Below, piece after piece: positions 1 through 7,844 of a stretch of 64,000 nt of DNA. A program made the position numbers and the translations under genes. A model generated the notes under the pieces. The model saw only the letters and a program-made list of their open reading frames with translations. It was not told the origin of the DNA and made no database searches. How positions within the stretch are numbered: the stretch's first letter is position 1; every line of letters begins with the position of its first letter. Source of the DNA: Undaria pinnatifida. Taxonomy: Eukaryota > Sar > Phaeophyceae > Laminariales > Alariaceae. The stretch covers positions 13,185,580 to 13,249,579 of the forward strand of contig JABAKD010000030.1 of assembly GCA_012845835.1 (NCBI GenBank), in the 5' to 3' direction.

Positions 1-1084
1 CCTCAGACTGTTGGAAACGATTGACTCCCATACCACGACACGACATGAATCAAGTCTTAAGACACGACAAGATTCTGATAGATCGATATGAAGGCACTAC
101 TTCATGAAGACTCTACCTGGTATATTTTTGCAGCTGGATAAGACAAGATCCTGGTAAATATATGCATAGTAGAAGATGATCGAGATGGAGTACACGCAGT
201 ACGCGGCACCACTCAATTGGCAATTAGTACACTCTTTTTTTGGAGCAGGATCAAGACGAGATCCTGGTATGCATAGTAGATCGACGGAGTACATGCACGC
301 GTCACCATTTAAATTAAGGCACTTTTGTTTTGGACTGGGATCAAATTCTTACATGATACTGTCGTAGGATGTCAGGCACACGTTGTGCCCGACCCTTTAA
401 ATTCAGTACGAATATTACGCAGGCGTCCCCTGTGGAGTACGGGAAAAATCTTGTCCCTGCTATTATTTTTATTGTTAATAATATCGAGGATGCTGTATCG
501 AATCCTCTCGAGTGCATATTCCACCAAAATAGATTAATATGGTGAGTGCCCATCTGTATGGATTTTTCCTTGCGTAAAAAAATGACTTTAACTAGCGGAA
601 AGCGCGAGAGCGAGTTGTTGGCGAAATTCGATGAAAACGACGAACATAAAAAGCTGAAAAGTGCGAATGCTGAACCCTATTCGACACGAAAACGCGGTGC
701 GTGTACCGCGGGGCAAAACGGACGACACCGGTGGGCACGGCTTGCCCAGAATGTCGCTGAAGGTGAAAAAATGCTCTTACGTGCGAGAAGAGCAAAAACT
801 GATGATAACAAAACAAGTACAACAACTAACTGAACAAAAAACAAAACAAACCAAAAATACCAAAACAAACTGGTTTGCTCGTGTCTCGTGCAAGCGCTCT
901 CCCCTCTCCTAAAAAAAATATGCCAGGTACCGGGTACCTGTTTTTGGCTCCCAAGTACCTTTTTAGGCCACTCCTCAAATTTTTTTTTGTTTGAAAATTC
1001 CAGAGAGATCCATCCGTGCCTTTATCCGACCTTGCATATCAGCGCCTACTACCAGGTAGGGAACAGCACGGGAACGAACGTGTA
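1..1084. other. Gene-free stretch with degenerate direct repeats
   Basis: No ORF here has coding character, and I see no splice-compatible exons. Around 139-200 and 250-300 there is a degenerate direct repeat: both blocks carry AAGACNAGATCCTGGTA, GCATAGTAGA and GGAGTACA in the same order. Palindromic CCAGGTACC/GGTACCTG motifs occur near 915-935. I regard this as old repeat debris. Confidence 0.5.
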
Positions 1085-1213
1085 TTATAAAAAATGAAAA
1101 TACACTCCAGCTGCTGTGAGATCGAATATTTTGTCGAAACTCATCTTTGCAAGCTGTGTGTGATACTCCGATCGCGCGTATTACGGGTTGTGTGTCCTCA
1201 TTAAGGACATAGG
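1085..1213 (+). repeat. Dispersed repeat R1, intact copy
   Basis: This is a copy of a repeat family that recurs at 2983-3029 plus 15042-15133 (split), 38686-38812 and, as a fragment, 45550-45572. Shared blocks in order are ACTCCAGCT, GAGATCGAATATTTTGTCG, AACTCATCTTTGCAAGCTG, GATACTCCGATCGC, ATTACGGG and TGTGTGTCCTCATT. It has no coding capacity. It shows the undisturbed sequence of the site into which the 12-kb retrotransposon inserted. Confidence 0.8.
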
Positions 1214-1369
1214 TCGGCGACTCCCCTTGCAACTACGGTGTAGTCTATCAGGGTCAATAGGGTGATGTTACGAGTAGTCAGTCTGCACGCGGAAACCATA
1301 CACCCGTTTCTGAGGGGGACAAAATCTGACAGCCGTGGAAGGAAATGCATCCGTTTATCAAGTGAATCC

Positions 1370-1445
1370 TGTTATAAGGCTTAGTTTGGGTACGCTATCG
1401 GTGAACCTTTTGCAAGTGGTCAAACGGACCACTAATACCTTAACA
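1370..1445 (+). repeat. TRIM left terminal repeat
   Basis: Left 76-bp LTR-like repeat with TG...CA ends. It contains TGGTCAAACGG, which also matches a Pol III A-box, so a tRNA-derived origin for part of the element cannot be excluded. Confidence 0.7.
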
Positions 1446-1698
1446 AATGGCGTCGTCGACAGACCATGGGTTTTTTGGGTCGTGGGTTCAAATCCCACAT
1501 ACATCACATGGGTTTTTTGGGTCGTGGGTTCAAATCCCACATACATCCATCCACCAACATAAACTTTTTCAGACTTTCCCCATGTCGAACTTGAAAACAC
1601 TCTCCCCGGTATCCCCAGGAAATGAAACGGCTTGGATATTGACAGGTCCGCCCGTATATCTGGCCGACCTGCTATCCCCGCCGTTTCAGGGGGGCGAG

Positions 1699-1782
1699 TG
1701 TTATAAGGCTTAGTTTGGGTAAGCTATTGGTCAACCTTTTGCAAGTGGTCAAACGGACTAATACCCCACTAATACCTTAACA
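1699..1782 (+). repeat. TRIM right terminal repeat
   Basis: Right 84-bp LTR-like repeat, differing from the left copy by a few substitutions and a short internal duplication of ACTAATACC. The divergence suggests the insertion is not very recent. Confidence 0.7.
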
Positions 1783-1860
1783 ATCCTGTAAGTCGAATAA
1801 CCGGTGAGGGGAGGGCGGAGTTTTGAAGAACGTGGGGGCCTGGTTTTGATCGAAAGGGAG

Positions 1861-2022
1861 CGGGGGGCGGGGGGGGGGGGGGGGGGGGGGGGGGCGGGGC
1901 AGCTCAATTTGTGCGTGGAAACTATGGATCCTTCAAATGGATAAATCTGACGGTTTTGGAAAGAATGCACCAGCTCATCATGGGGGGGGGGGGGCGGGGC
2001 AGCTCAATCTGTGCGTGGAAAC
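1861..2022 (+). repeat. Duplicated G-run plus 30-bp motif
   Basis: A long G homopolymer followed by GCGGGGCAGCTCAAT, TGTGCGTGGAAAC is present at about 1866-1922 and again at about 1982-2022. The interval between them resembles 1285-1368 (shared AAATCTGAC, TGGAA, GAATGCA blocks), so the TRIM at 1370 seems to sit inside an older copy of this repeat. Confidence 0.6.
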
Positions 2023-2084
2023 GTGTATTATAAAATATTTTAGTTGTTGGCGCTGCATTGCAGTATTTTACTATACAAAAATAA

Positions 2085-2513
2085 GGTAATGTTTCATGAC
2101 CAACGCCCGAATGGGTAGGGTGGACCGTAACTGGACCAAGTTCGGCGGAAGCCCATCTCCCATGGCCAGGGGTTTTGTTAGTGGGTGAGCTTGCGCAAGT
2201 CCCACACTACCCGGAAAGATGACGTTCCGGGTGGCTATCTCCACCGAACCTGACCCTCAGGGGACAGGTCGGGTCGACATACACACGCATCCGTATACAA
2301 CGGCAGCTTGCGCTGCCGGGGTTGTAACGAAGACCACTGATAGGGACAGCTTACGCTGTACCTACAATGGGACCCGAAGGGTGCGCCAGCTAGCGTTGGG
2401 CTGCGAAAGCAACTGAGTTAAATCGACACACGACGCGTATGAAAATACGTGGAAGTGTGGTGAGCTAAAGCTTTATTTTTCCCTATCCGCCGGAGGATAA
2501 AAAAAAAAAAAAG
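2085..2513 (+). ncRNA. Hairpin-rich poly(A)-tailed retroposon
   Basis: This non-coding block can fold into a run of local stem-loops: 2181-2205 (GTGGG/CCCAC), 2209-2232 (8-bp perfect ACCCGGAA/TTCCGGGT), 2248-2269 (ACCTG/CAGGT), 2296-2326 (CGGCAGC/GCTGCCG plus 5 outer pairs), 2341-2364 (ACAGC/GCTGT plus TAGG/CCTA), 2386-2399 (CCAGC/GTTGG) and 2402-2411 (TGC-GAAA-GCA, a GNRA tetraloop). It ends with an ATCC/GGAT mini-hairpin and A(12+), as a reverse-transcribed RNA would. The same 3' end (ATCCGCCGGAGGAT then poly A) recurs at 43992-44027. I recognise no known RNA family, and the 5' boundary is uncertain. Confidence 0.5.
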
Positions 2514-2534
2514 TTTCATAAAATTGAGCCGGTC

Positions 2535-2610
2535 GCCCCGGTGGTCTAATGATTAACCTCGAATACTACATTCTAGCGCGTTGGTTCTTGAGTTCGATTC
2601 CCACCGTGGT
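2535..2610 (+). tRNA. Degenerate tRNA-like sequence
   Basis: 76 nt with a Pol III A-box-like TGGTCTAATGA at 2542-2552 and a B-box-like GAGTTCGATTCCC at 2590-2602. The presumed acceptor arms GCCCCGG (2535-2541) and CCGTGGT (2604-2610) pair at 6 of 7 positions, counting one wobble. The T stem is poor (3 of 5) and no clean anticodon arm can be drawn, so this is probably a tRNA pseudogene or the head of a tRNA-derived SINE rather than a working tRNA. Confidence 0.4.
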
Positions 2611-2982
2611 GAGATATTTGACTTTATTTATAAAAATGCCAAAAAGGAAAAATGATCAACTAGTCTACTTGTAACACTGCTGAGAGCGCCTAGCAGCGTG
2701 AGTGAGTGAGTAGTAGGTACAATAATTCGACGCGAGTCGACGAGGGAAGAAAAAACTAAATGCTGAACTCTTCTCGCAATAAAAAATGAAGGCGCGTACC
2801 GCCGTAGTGGGGAGGGGGGGAAGAGGGCCCACTTTGTGACCCCGGATCTAAGTTAATACTGGGAGGGAGAGGGCGAGAGTAGTGCGAGGATAATAGATGG
2901 GATGAAAAAAAAAAAAGTGTACGCGCGCGAAAATTGAGCCAAACTTCCCCACGAAAATCTCCCAGCCGGGCCGCGTACTGTT
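2611..2982. other. Intergenic, no gene seen
   Basis: Low-complexity A-rich and G-rich runs with GTGAGTGAGTGAG near 2699-2711. There is no convincing ORF, RNA or repeat copy. Confidence 0.4.
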
Positions 2983-3029
2983 ATTATTATAAAAATTAAA
3001 AAACACTCCAGCTGTGAGATCGAATATTT
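2983..3029 (+). repeat. R1 repeat, 5' half (interrupted)
   Basis: The 5' part of repeat R1 (TTATAAAAATTAAA, ACTCCAGCTGTGAGATCG, AATATTT) stops abruptly at 3029. The rest of R1 resumes at 15042 with AATATTTTGTCGAAACTC. AATATTT (3023-3029 and 15042-15048) is thus the target-site duplication of the 12-kb retrotransposon between them. Confidence 0.85.
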
Positions 3030-3962
3030 CGATATAGAGCCCCATCCGGAAGTCGTCGCAATTATTGAGGCGCTAGACATATTTTCTAGCTTTTTCATCG
3101 GACCTCGCTGGGCATCCCTTAAACGGCTTTTTCTACGAGTGTGTTCCATCACAGGAATGTATTAAATGACCGTACGTATAGACAGCTGTGATTCGAGTGG
3201 AGTCAGGGATCGCATGCAACGGAGCTTGACGAGAGTAAGGGGGTGAAAGTGAGGAGTTACAGGAACGGCGATAGGAAAAGGAAACGGACAAAAGAGGGTC
3301 AACTACGATTAACAGTTTGTGCCACAAGACGGAAAACCAACGCGGGGCATTAGACTTCATACGGACGAGGCACTGATATTGAGGTGGGGGAAATCAGCTG
3401 TGAAAGAAAGATTTCAGCAGTCAGCTATTATTGCATATTGTCCCATAGACGATTGTGAGACAAACACGACAAGACCGTGGGATAGGTATTACCACAGCAC
3501 CTCTCGTTGATGGCCTGCGAGTCCTGACTGGCGTTAATTGTCTGTTTCGGAAGCGCAACGGACATACTGCTGTACAAGCGTCGGAGGCCACGGGTAGCGT
3601 ACTGTTGTACGAGCCGCGACCAATGCACGAGCCTAGGCGAACGACGTTGGAAGGACCTTTGGGTAGGACACCAAACGCCGTTGGGCGGACCTCTTGGGAG
3701 GGGCATCACATCGACGAGGTTTTCCGGCTGGATTAGACTTTCCGCAAAGGGAGGCAACTCGGAACGACGATCCGGAAAGTCAGGGAAGGGTTACTATACG
3801 AGGACCTTAGGAAAAGGACATCCCGCAGGGGGAGGAAGAGGGGATCGAAGTTATACTCACCATTGTCGCGGAAAAGCATAAGGGTGTTTAACGCTCACCG
3901 TATAGAGAGTGGGTCAGGGTTGCGAAAGTGTGGGCACCCTCGCAGACGCGAGGGTGCCCATA
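3030..3962 (+). promoter_or_regulatory. Retrotransposon 5' leader
   Basis: Untranslated leader between the 5' insertion junction and the first ORF1 ATG. It must hold the internal promoter if the element behaves like other non-LTR elements, though I see no recognisable core promoter. Short ORFs at 3319-3510 and 3455-3736 have no recognisable features. A strong hairpin closes the leader (3931-3960). Confidence 0.5.
3931..3960 (+). promoter_or_regulatory. Perfect 13-bp hairpin before ORF1 ATG
   Basis: TGGGCACCCTCGC (3931-3943) and GCGAGGGTGCCCA (3948-3960) are perfect inverted complements separated by AGAC. The ATG of ORF1 follows two bases later at 3963. Such a GC-rich stem beside a start codon should strongly affect scanning ribosomes or serve as an RNA-binding site. 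It lies in an open frame that begins with GTG at 3909, so non-AUG initiation through the stem is formally possible. Confidence 0.8.
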
Positions 3963-6900
3963 ATGTCAGGAGAAGGCAACCGCCAAGGACAAACTATTAG
4001 AGGGGAGGGGGAAGGTACACCAGTACCTATGCGTCCAGAGAATGTTAGAGTGTCTGCAAGCACGGCTACGGAAGCTCAAAGGGGAATGGGCCTTCAAGAG
4101 CGGGAGGAGAACGATGCGTTACCGGCCAACGTACGGGGTCCGTCGGGGGAACTACTGTCAGCAGGGCGAGGGCGATGGAGGACCTTACCATCGTGGCTAG
4201 CAGGACGATCACACAGGTTAGGCGGAGTACAGGGCCATTCCCCCCCTATGGCGACGCCGGCGGATACCCGGACCCAACAGAGACCGGTCAACCACACCAT
4301 AGAAACTGCAGCACAACCAGCAACTACGGCAACAGCCCAATCACTATGCCCATTGCCAGCGGGGCGAGGACGGGGGAGGACCCTCCCGGCATGGATGCAG
4401 TCTAGGGTCACGGGAGCAATCCCCGAACCGGGAGGGTTACAACAACAGACAGCAAACGGGGAGGAGTCGGAAACCGGTTGTCTCGGGCAGCAAGGAAGAA
4501 GAACCATAGCAGGGGCCACAGATTTTACAGCGGGTGCGTCGACAAGTGCATTACCGGCGATAGTGCCACTGCCGGTAGGGGACGTAGAGCAGACGACGGC
4601 CCCGGCATGGACACGAGCCCTGACAGGGGGGTTAGCCCTTGCAGGAGGGGTCCTTCGGCATCAAATGCCGAGTGGGGCTCAACAGGAGGAGAACCAGACG
4701 CCTACGGTAGAAGGGAGATGTACGACGGAGGGACGGCTGGCGACGGAGCGCGCGAGACGGACGACTCTCCCGGTAAGGGCTAACACAGAGACAAGAGTAC
4801 CAGGTGTTACACCAGGAGGGGTTCAGCAGCCTTCGTCACGCCGACCGATGGCGACGAGTGATAGGAACGTTGCCCCGTCTCCCCACACCAACGGAGCTCA
4901 GCAGAATAGGGCAGCATCAGGCGATCGACCCTCGCTTCGACCGACGTTGCGGCGGAGGCGTCGTTCTCCATCGCCAGCTGCGGTGGACCGAGCGATGGTG
5001 CCACGGCCGATGGGGCGTGGGAGGTGGACGACTACTCCGGCATGGATGCACGCGAGGACGATAGGGGGGTTGCAGCATCAAGCGTCGAGTGGAGTGCAGC
5101 AAGAGAGGGAGCGGGCGTCCGCGACAGTAGGAAGGTGTCCATCGCAGGTCCCACCGCTGGTGGAACGCGAGAGTATATGTGCAGCGACACAAGGTCCCGG
5201 TGTCGTATCAAGCGGGCCCCAGCAATTGACGTCGCGTCGGTCGCTGCCAATGACGGGTGGGAACGCTCCCCCATCGCACTGCATCATTGGGAATCGGAGG
5301 AGTAGGGCAGCATCATGTGATCGGCCCTCGCCACGACCGACAACGCGGCCGAGGCACCGCTCGCCATCGCGCTGTAGAGGGAATATCATAAATACTCCGG
5401 CTTCGCTCCTACCAGGAATCTTAGGGCGCCGGCAGCGGTCCATCTCCCCTCCCACAGGAACACCGGTGCGCCCGCACCAGCGGCTTCGGTTCACTTTTAC
5501 CGAAAACACACAGAACCAGAGAGCCTTGGTGCCTCGCAGAGACAATCTAGCCGTCCAAGGCCGTAACCCGCGCCCATCCGAGAATATGCCTACCCTTTCC
5601 GAGATTATAGCCAATGCCCGAGCGTGGAGCAACAGAGCAGAGGCAAGAGGGGCCGGTGCGCAGTTGGTATCAGGCCCCCAAGTAGTAAATGAGCTTGGTG
5701 GGAGACATTGCCATCCTAGCACTTGTCAAAGTGCTGGGAGAGAGGCTACACGGAGACAGAGCCCTTCGCCAATGGAGGTGGAAGGTGCGCACATCCATAT
5801 TTCGCAATGTAGGACACGGCGTCGCCGTCATACTTGTGTCACCGGAGGCGTTGGGTTGGGTAGGAGGAGGAGTTTGATCCCTTCCCGTGTCAGGAGAGGT
5901 CGAGGAGGCGAGGTAGCGCCCACGGAAAACAGAAGGACGAGCAATGGACCCTCCCACTCCTCTCTGTTATTGAATGAAGCAGTTCCCGCACCTCAAAATG
6001 TCCGTCGTGCAGCCGGAAACTCCGCCCAGCCGAGGATTCTATGCGGGTCCACACCTGAGAGGACCCAGCAGAGATATCAGGCTTTCCCTTCCAGCGACAG
6101 TGTCCATAGTATGCCATCGGACACGGCACTAAGGTTTCGTGACTCGAGTTTCTGTTCCCAGGATGCACGTGGTGGAGCGAACATCTTTGTTCGGGGGGGT
6201 CTTTCAGGGGCGGGAACATCTACGAGGACTAGTAGGAGAGCAAACAATCCCCCCCCCATGCCACCGGGCGCGACACCGGGCTCTCGGGACTCAAGTCACA
6301 GGTATCAAGAAGCTCGATGCGCTATAAGTATTTCCTTCCGGAGGGGGGATACTAGAGAGCCTCCGCCTACGCGCAGTCAGCAGGGGTGCCACGCGACCTT
6401 CACAGGCGGCGGCAATCAGAGTGAGGTCATGTCTCCCCACCCTCGGCCATTAGGCACAGCACCGACCTTCCGGCACTCCAGAGCGACGCCTCAAGACGCT
6501 CGTCTTGCCGGCGGAAGCCCTGTCGGCATGAGGCCCTTGCGGGGCCAAACAATTCTTAGCAGTCCGCAGGAGTGTCGGATGACGCTCGGCGGTGGCGGAG
6601 CTCATGATGGAATAGGGTCTGGATCTTCTCCTCCGCTACCACCGGGCGCGACAGCAGGTTCCCGGGTCTCAAGAACGCCCCCCCCCGCCCCCGACGAGAG
6701 AGAAACATGTGGGGGGCGACGTCAAGAAAGCATCGATCAGATGGAAGTTGACCCTGTTCAAGGGAGTACACCGCGAGAGGATAATCCGTCCCGTAGGGAG
6801 AGACGTAGGGCAGGAGCGGGAAGAGGTGACCGCCAACCCAACAGTGGTAACACACCGGAAAGAGGTGCCGACGGGGCAACGCCGCGACTAGGATTGTCCA

Positions 6901-7844
6901 CATCTCCGGGAACGGCCGCAGGTGAAAGGCGACGGGCCACGAACAGTACACCGGCGGAGGGCCTCATCTCCTCCAGGACGAGGGCGCGCACCCGTTTAGC
7001 TGCTACCATCAGCGCGCGATCATCGGACGGGGGAAGGGGGAGGCAGCTTCTCACTGGGCTATTCCGCGGAGTGTCGCCTCACCAGCCAACGATAGCACAG
7101 ATGGAGTCATCGGCAACACACTCCCAACCAGCACAGTCGTTGTCGGAACAACCTCCGGACACGCCTGGTGCATCACAGCCGCCGACAACGGAATTGGTAC
7201 CACCCCTAACTACACCACTTACACTTGAGGATTCTAGCACACCCGTCATAGAAAGTGCGCCGCTAACGGGAGATCCACCGTTTCCACTTGGGGGTTCAAG
7301 CACACCTGTCATAGAAGGTGCGCCGCTAATAGGAGAGACGCCACCCCAGACATCAGGTTCTGCACAGGCACCAATCTTCGAGTCACGCCCACCTCAGCCT
7401 GCATCAAGGGGGGAGTCTCAATCGTCGACACACCCCTTCCCTAGCGATATCGGTGCTCGCCTCGACCCCTCCGACGACACCGCAACTGCCGTTGGCTACC
7501 TCTCCATCTTCCAGGCCACCCACAACGTCATCGCCAAGTCCGTCACCGTCATTGTCGCCGCCGCCGCAGCTGCCCACAACTGGCCATTCCTCGACGGCGA
7601 CACCTATCTTGACATCGAGTGTGGTCCCTGCGCTCGAAACGCCATCGCAGACAGTGGTCAGGACGGCAGAGGCAGCATCGCCAAGGCCGTCACGGACGAC
7701 GCCTACACGGACGGCGGAGGGAAGGGGTTCGGCACCCGTACCGATGCCCGAACGACCTCCTTCTCCGCCACGGACACCATCGCCGACGATTACAGAAAAC
7801 CAGCTCCGGGAGGAACCCCCGGAAAGCTGCTGTGTATGCTATGA
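3963..7844 (+). CDS. Retrotransposon ORF1, Arg/Gly/Pro-rich protein
   Basis: An open frame of 1293 codons from the first ATG (open from a GTG at 3909). The product is rich in Arg, Gly, Pro, Ser, Thr and Gln with no globular domain I recognise, as expected of a nucleic-acid-binding ORF1. It has degenerate internal repeats: four copies of a motif like GRGRxxTxPAWM..GGLQxQ between about 4165 and 5100, a second set around RDSS..Q.AR..PPGATPGSR (6130-6700), and STPVIE.APL twice near 7240-7330. From about 7440 its Pro/Ser/Thr character continues in the +1 frame (ORF2), while the ORF1 frame turns into an Ala/Asp-rich shadow, so the biological protein probably passes into ORF2 there. Whether this is programmed frameshifting or a 1-nt lesion is unknown. 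Confidence 0.7.
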   Translation: MSGEGNRQGQTIRGEGEGTPVPMRPENVRVSASTATEAQRGMGLQEREENDALPANVRGPSGELLSAGRGRWRTLPSWLAGRSHRLGGVQGHSPPMATPADTRTQQRPVNHTIETAAQPATTATAQSLCPLPAGRGRGRTLPAWMQSRVTGAIPEPGGLQQQTANGEESETGCLGQQGRRTIAGATDFTAGASTSALPAIVPLPVGDVEQTTAPAWTRALTGGLALAGGVLRHQMPSGAQQEENQTPTVEGRCTTEGRLATERARRTTLPVRANTETRVPGVTPGGVQQPSSRRPMATSDRNVAPSPHTNGAQQNRAASGDRPSLRPTLRRRRRSPSPAAVDRAMVPRPMGRGRWTTTPAWMHARTIGGLQHQASSGVQQERERASATVGRCPSQVPPLVERESICAATQGPGVVSSGPQQLTSRRSLPMTGGNAPPSHCIIGNRRSRAASCDRPSPRPTTRPRHRSPSRCRGNIINTPASLLPGILGRRQRSISPPTGTPVRPHQRLRFTFTENTQNQRALVPRRDNLAVQGRNPRPSENMPTLSEIIANARAWSNRAEARGAGAQLVSGPQVVNELGGRHCHPSTCQSAGREATRRQSPSPMEVEGAHIHISQCRTRRRRHTCVTGGVGLGRRRSLIPSRVRRGRGGEVAPTENRRTSNGPSHSSLLLNEAVPAPQNVRRAAGNSAQPRILCGSTPERTQQRYQAFPSSDSVHSMPSDTALRFRDSSFCSQDARGGANIFVRGGLSGAGTSTRTSRRANNPPPMPPGATPGSRDSSHRYQEARCAISISFRRGDTREPPPTRSQQGCHATFTGGGNQSEVMSPHPRPLGTAPTFRHSRATPQDARLAGGSPVGMRPLRGQTILSSPQECRMTLGGGGAHDGIGSGSSPPLPPGATAGSRVSRTPPPAPDERETCGGRRQESIDQMEVDPVQGSTPREDNPSRRERRRAGAGRGDRQPNSGNTPERGADGATPRLGLSTSPGTAAGERRRATNSTPAEGLISSRTRARTRLAATISARSSDGGRGRQLLTGLFRGVSPHQPTIAQMESSATHSQPAQSLSEQPPDTPGASQPPTTELVPPLTTPLTLEDSSTPVIESAPLTGDPPFPLGGSSTPVIEGAPLIGETPPQTSGSAQAPIFESRPPQPASRGESQSSTHPFPSDIGARLDPSDDTATAVGYLSIFQATHNVIAKSVTVIVAAAAAAHNWPFLDGDTYLDIECGPCARNAIADSGQDGRGSIAKAVTDDAYTDGGGKGFGTRTDARTTSFSATDTIADDYRKPAPGGTPGKLLCML

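Larger units (their letters stand above)
1370..1782 (+). mobile_element. TRIM-like miniature LTR retrotransposon
   Basis: Two direct terminal repeats, 1370-1445 (76 bp) and 1699-1782 (84 bp), both begin TGTTATAAGG and end CCTTAACA, the TG...CA ends typical of LTRs. The right copy has an extra 8 bp near its end. A 4-bp duplication ATCC flanks the element (1366-1369 and 1783-1786). Two bases after the left LTR lies TGGCGTCGTCG, a candidate tRNA primer-binding site, and the right LTR is preceded by the purine run AGGGGGGCGAG, a candidate polypurine tract. Nothing is encoded inside, which fits a TRIM (terminal-repeat retrotransposon in miniature) mobilised in trans. The interior holds a roughly 43-bp tandem duplication carrying GTGGGTTCAAATCCCAC, a tRNA T-arm/B-box look-alike. 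Confidence 0.75.

Noticed and set aside
5078-5722. 214-codon minus ORF inside ORF1
   Set aside because: Shadow of the GC-rich retrotransposon ORF1; no independent motif.
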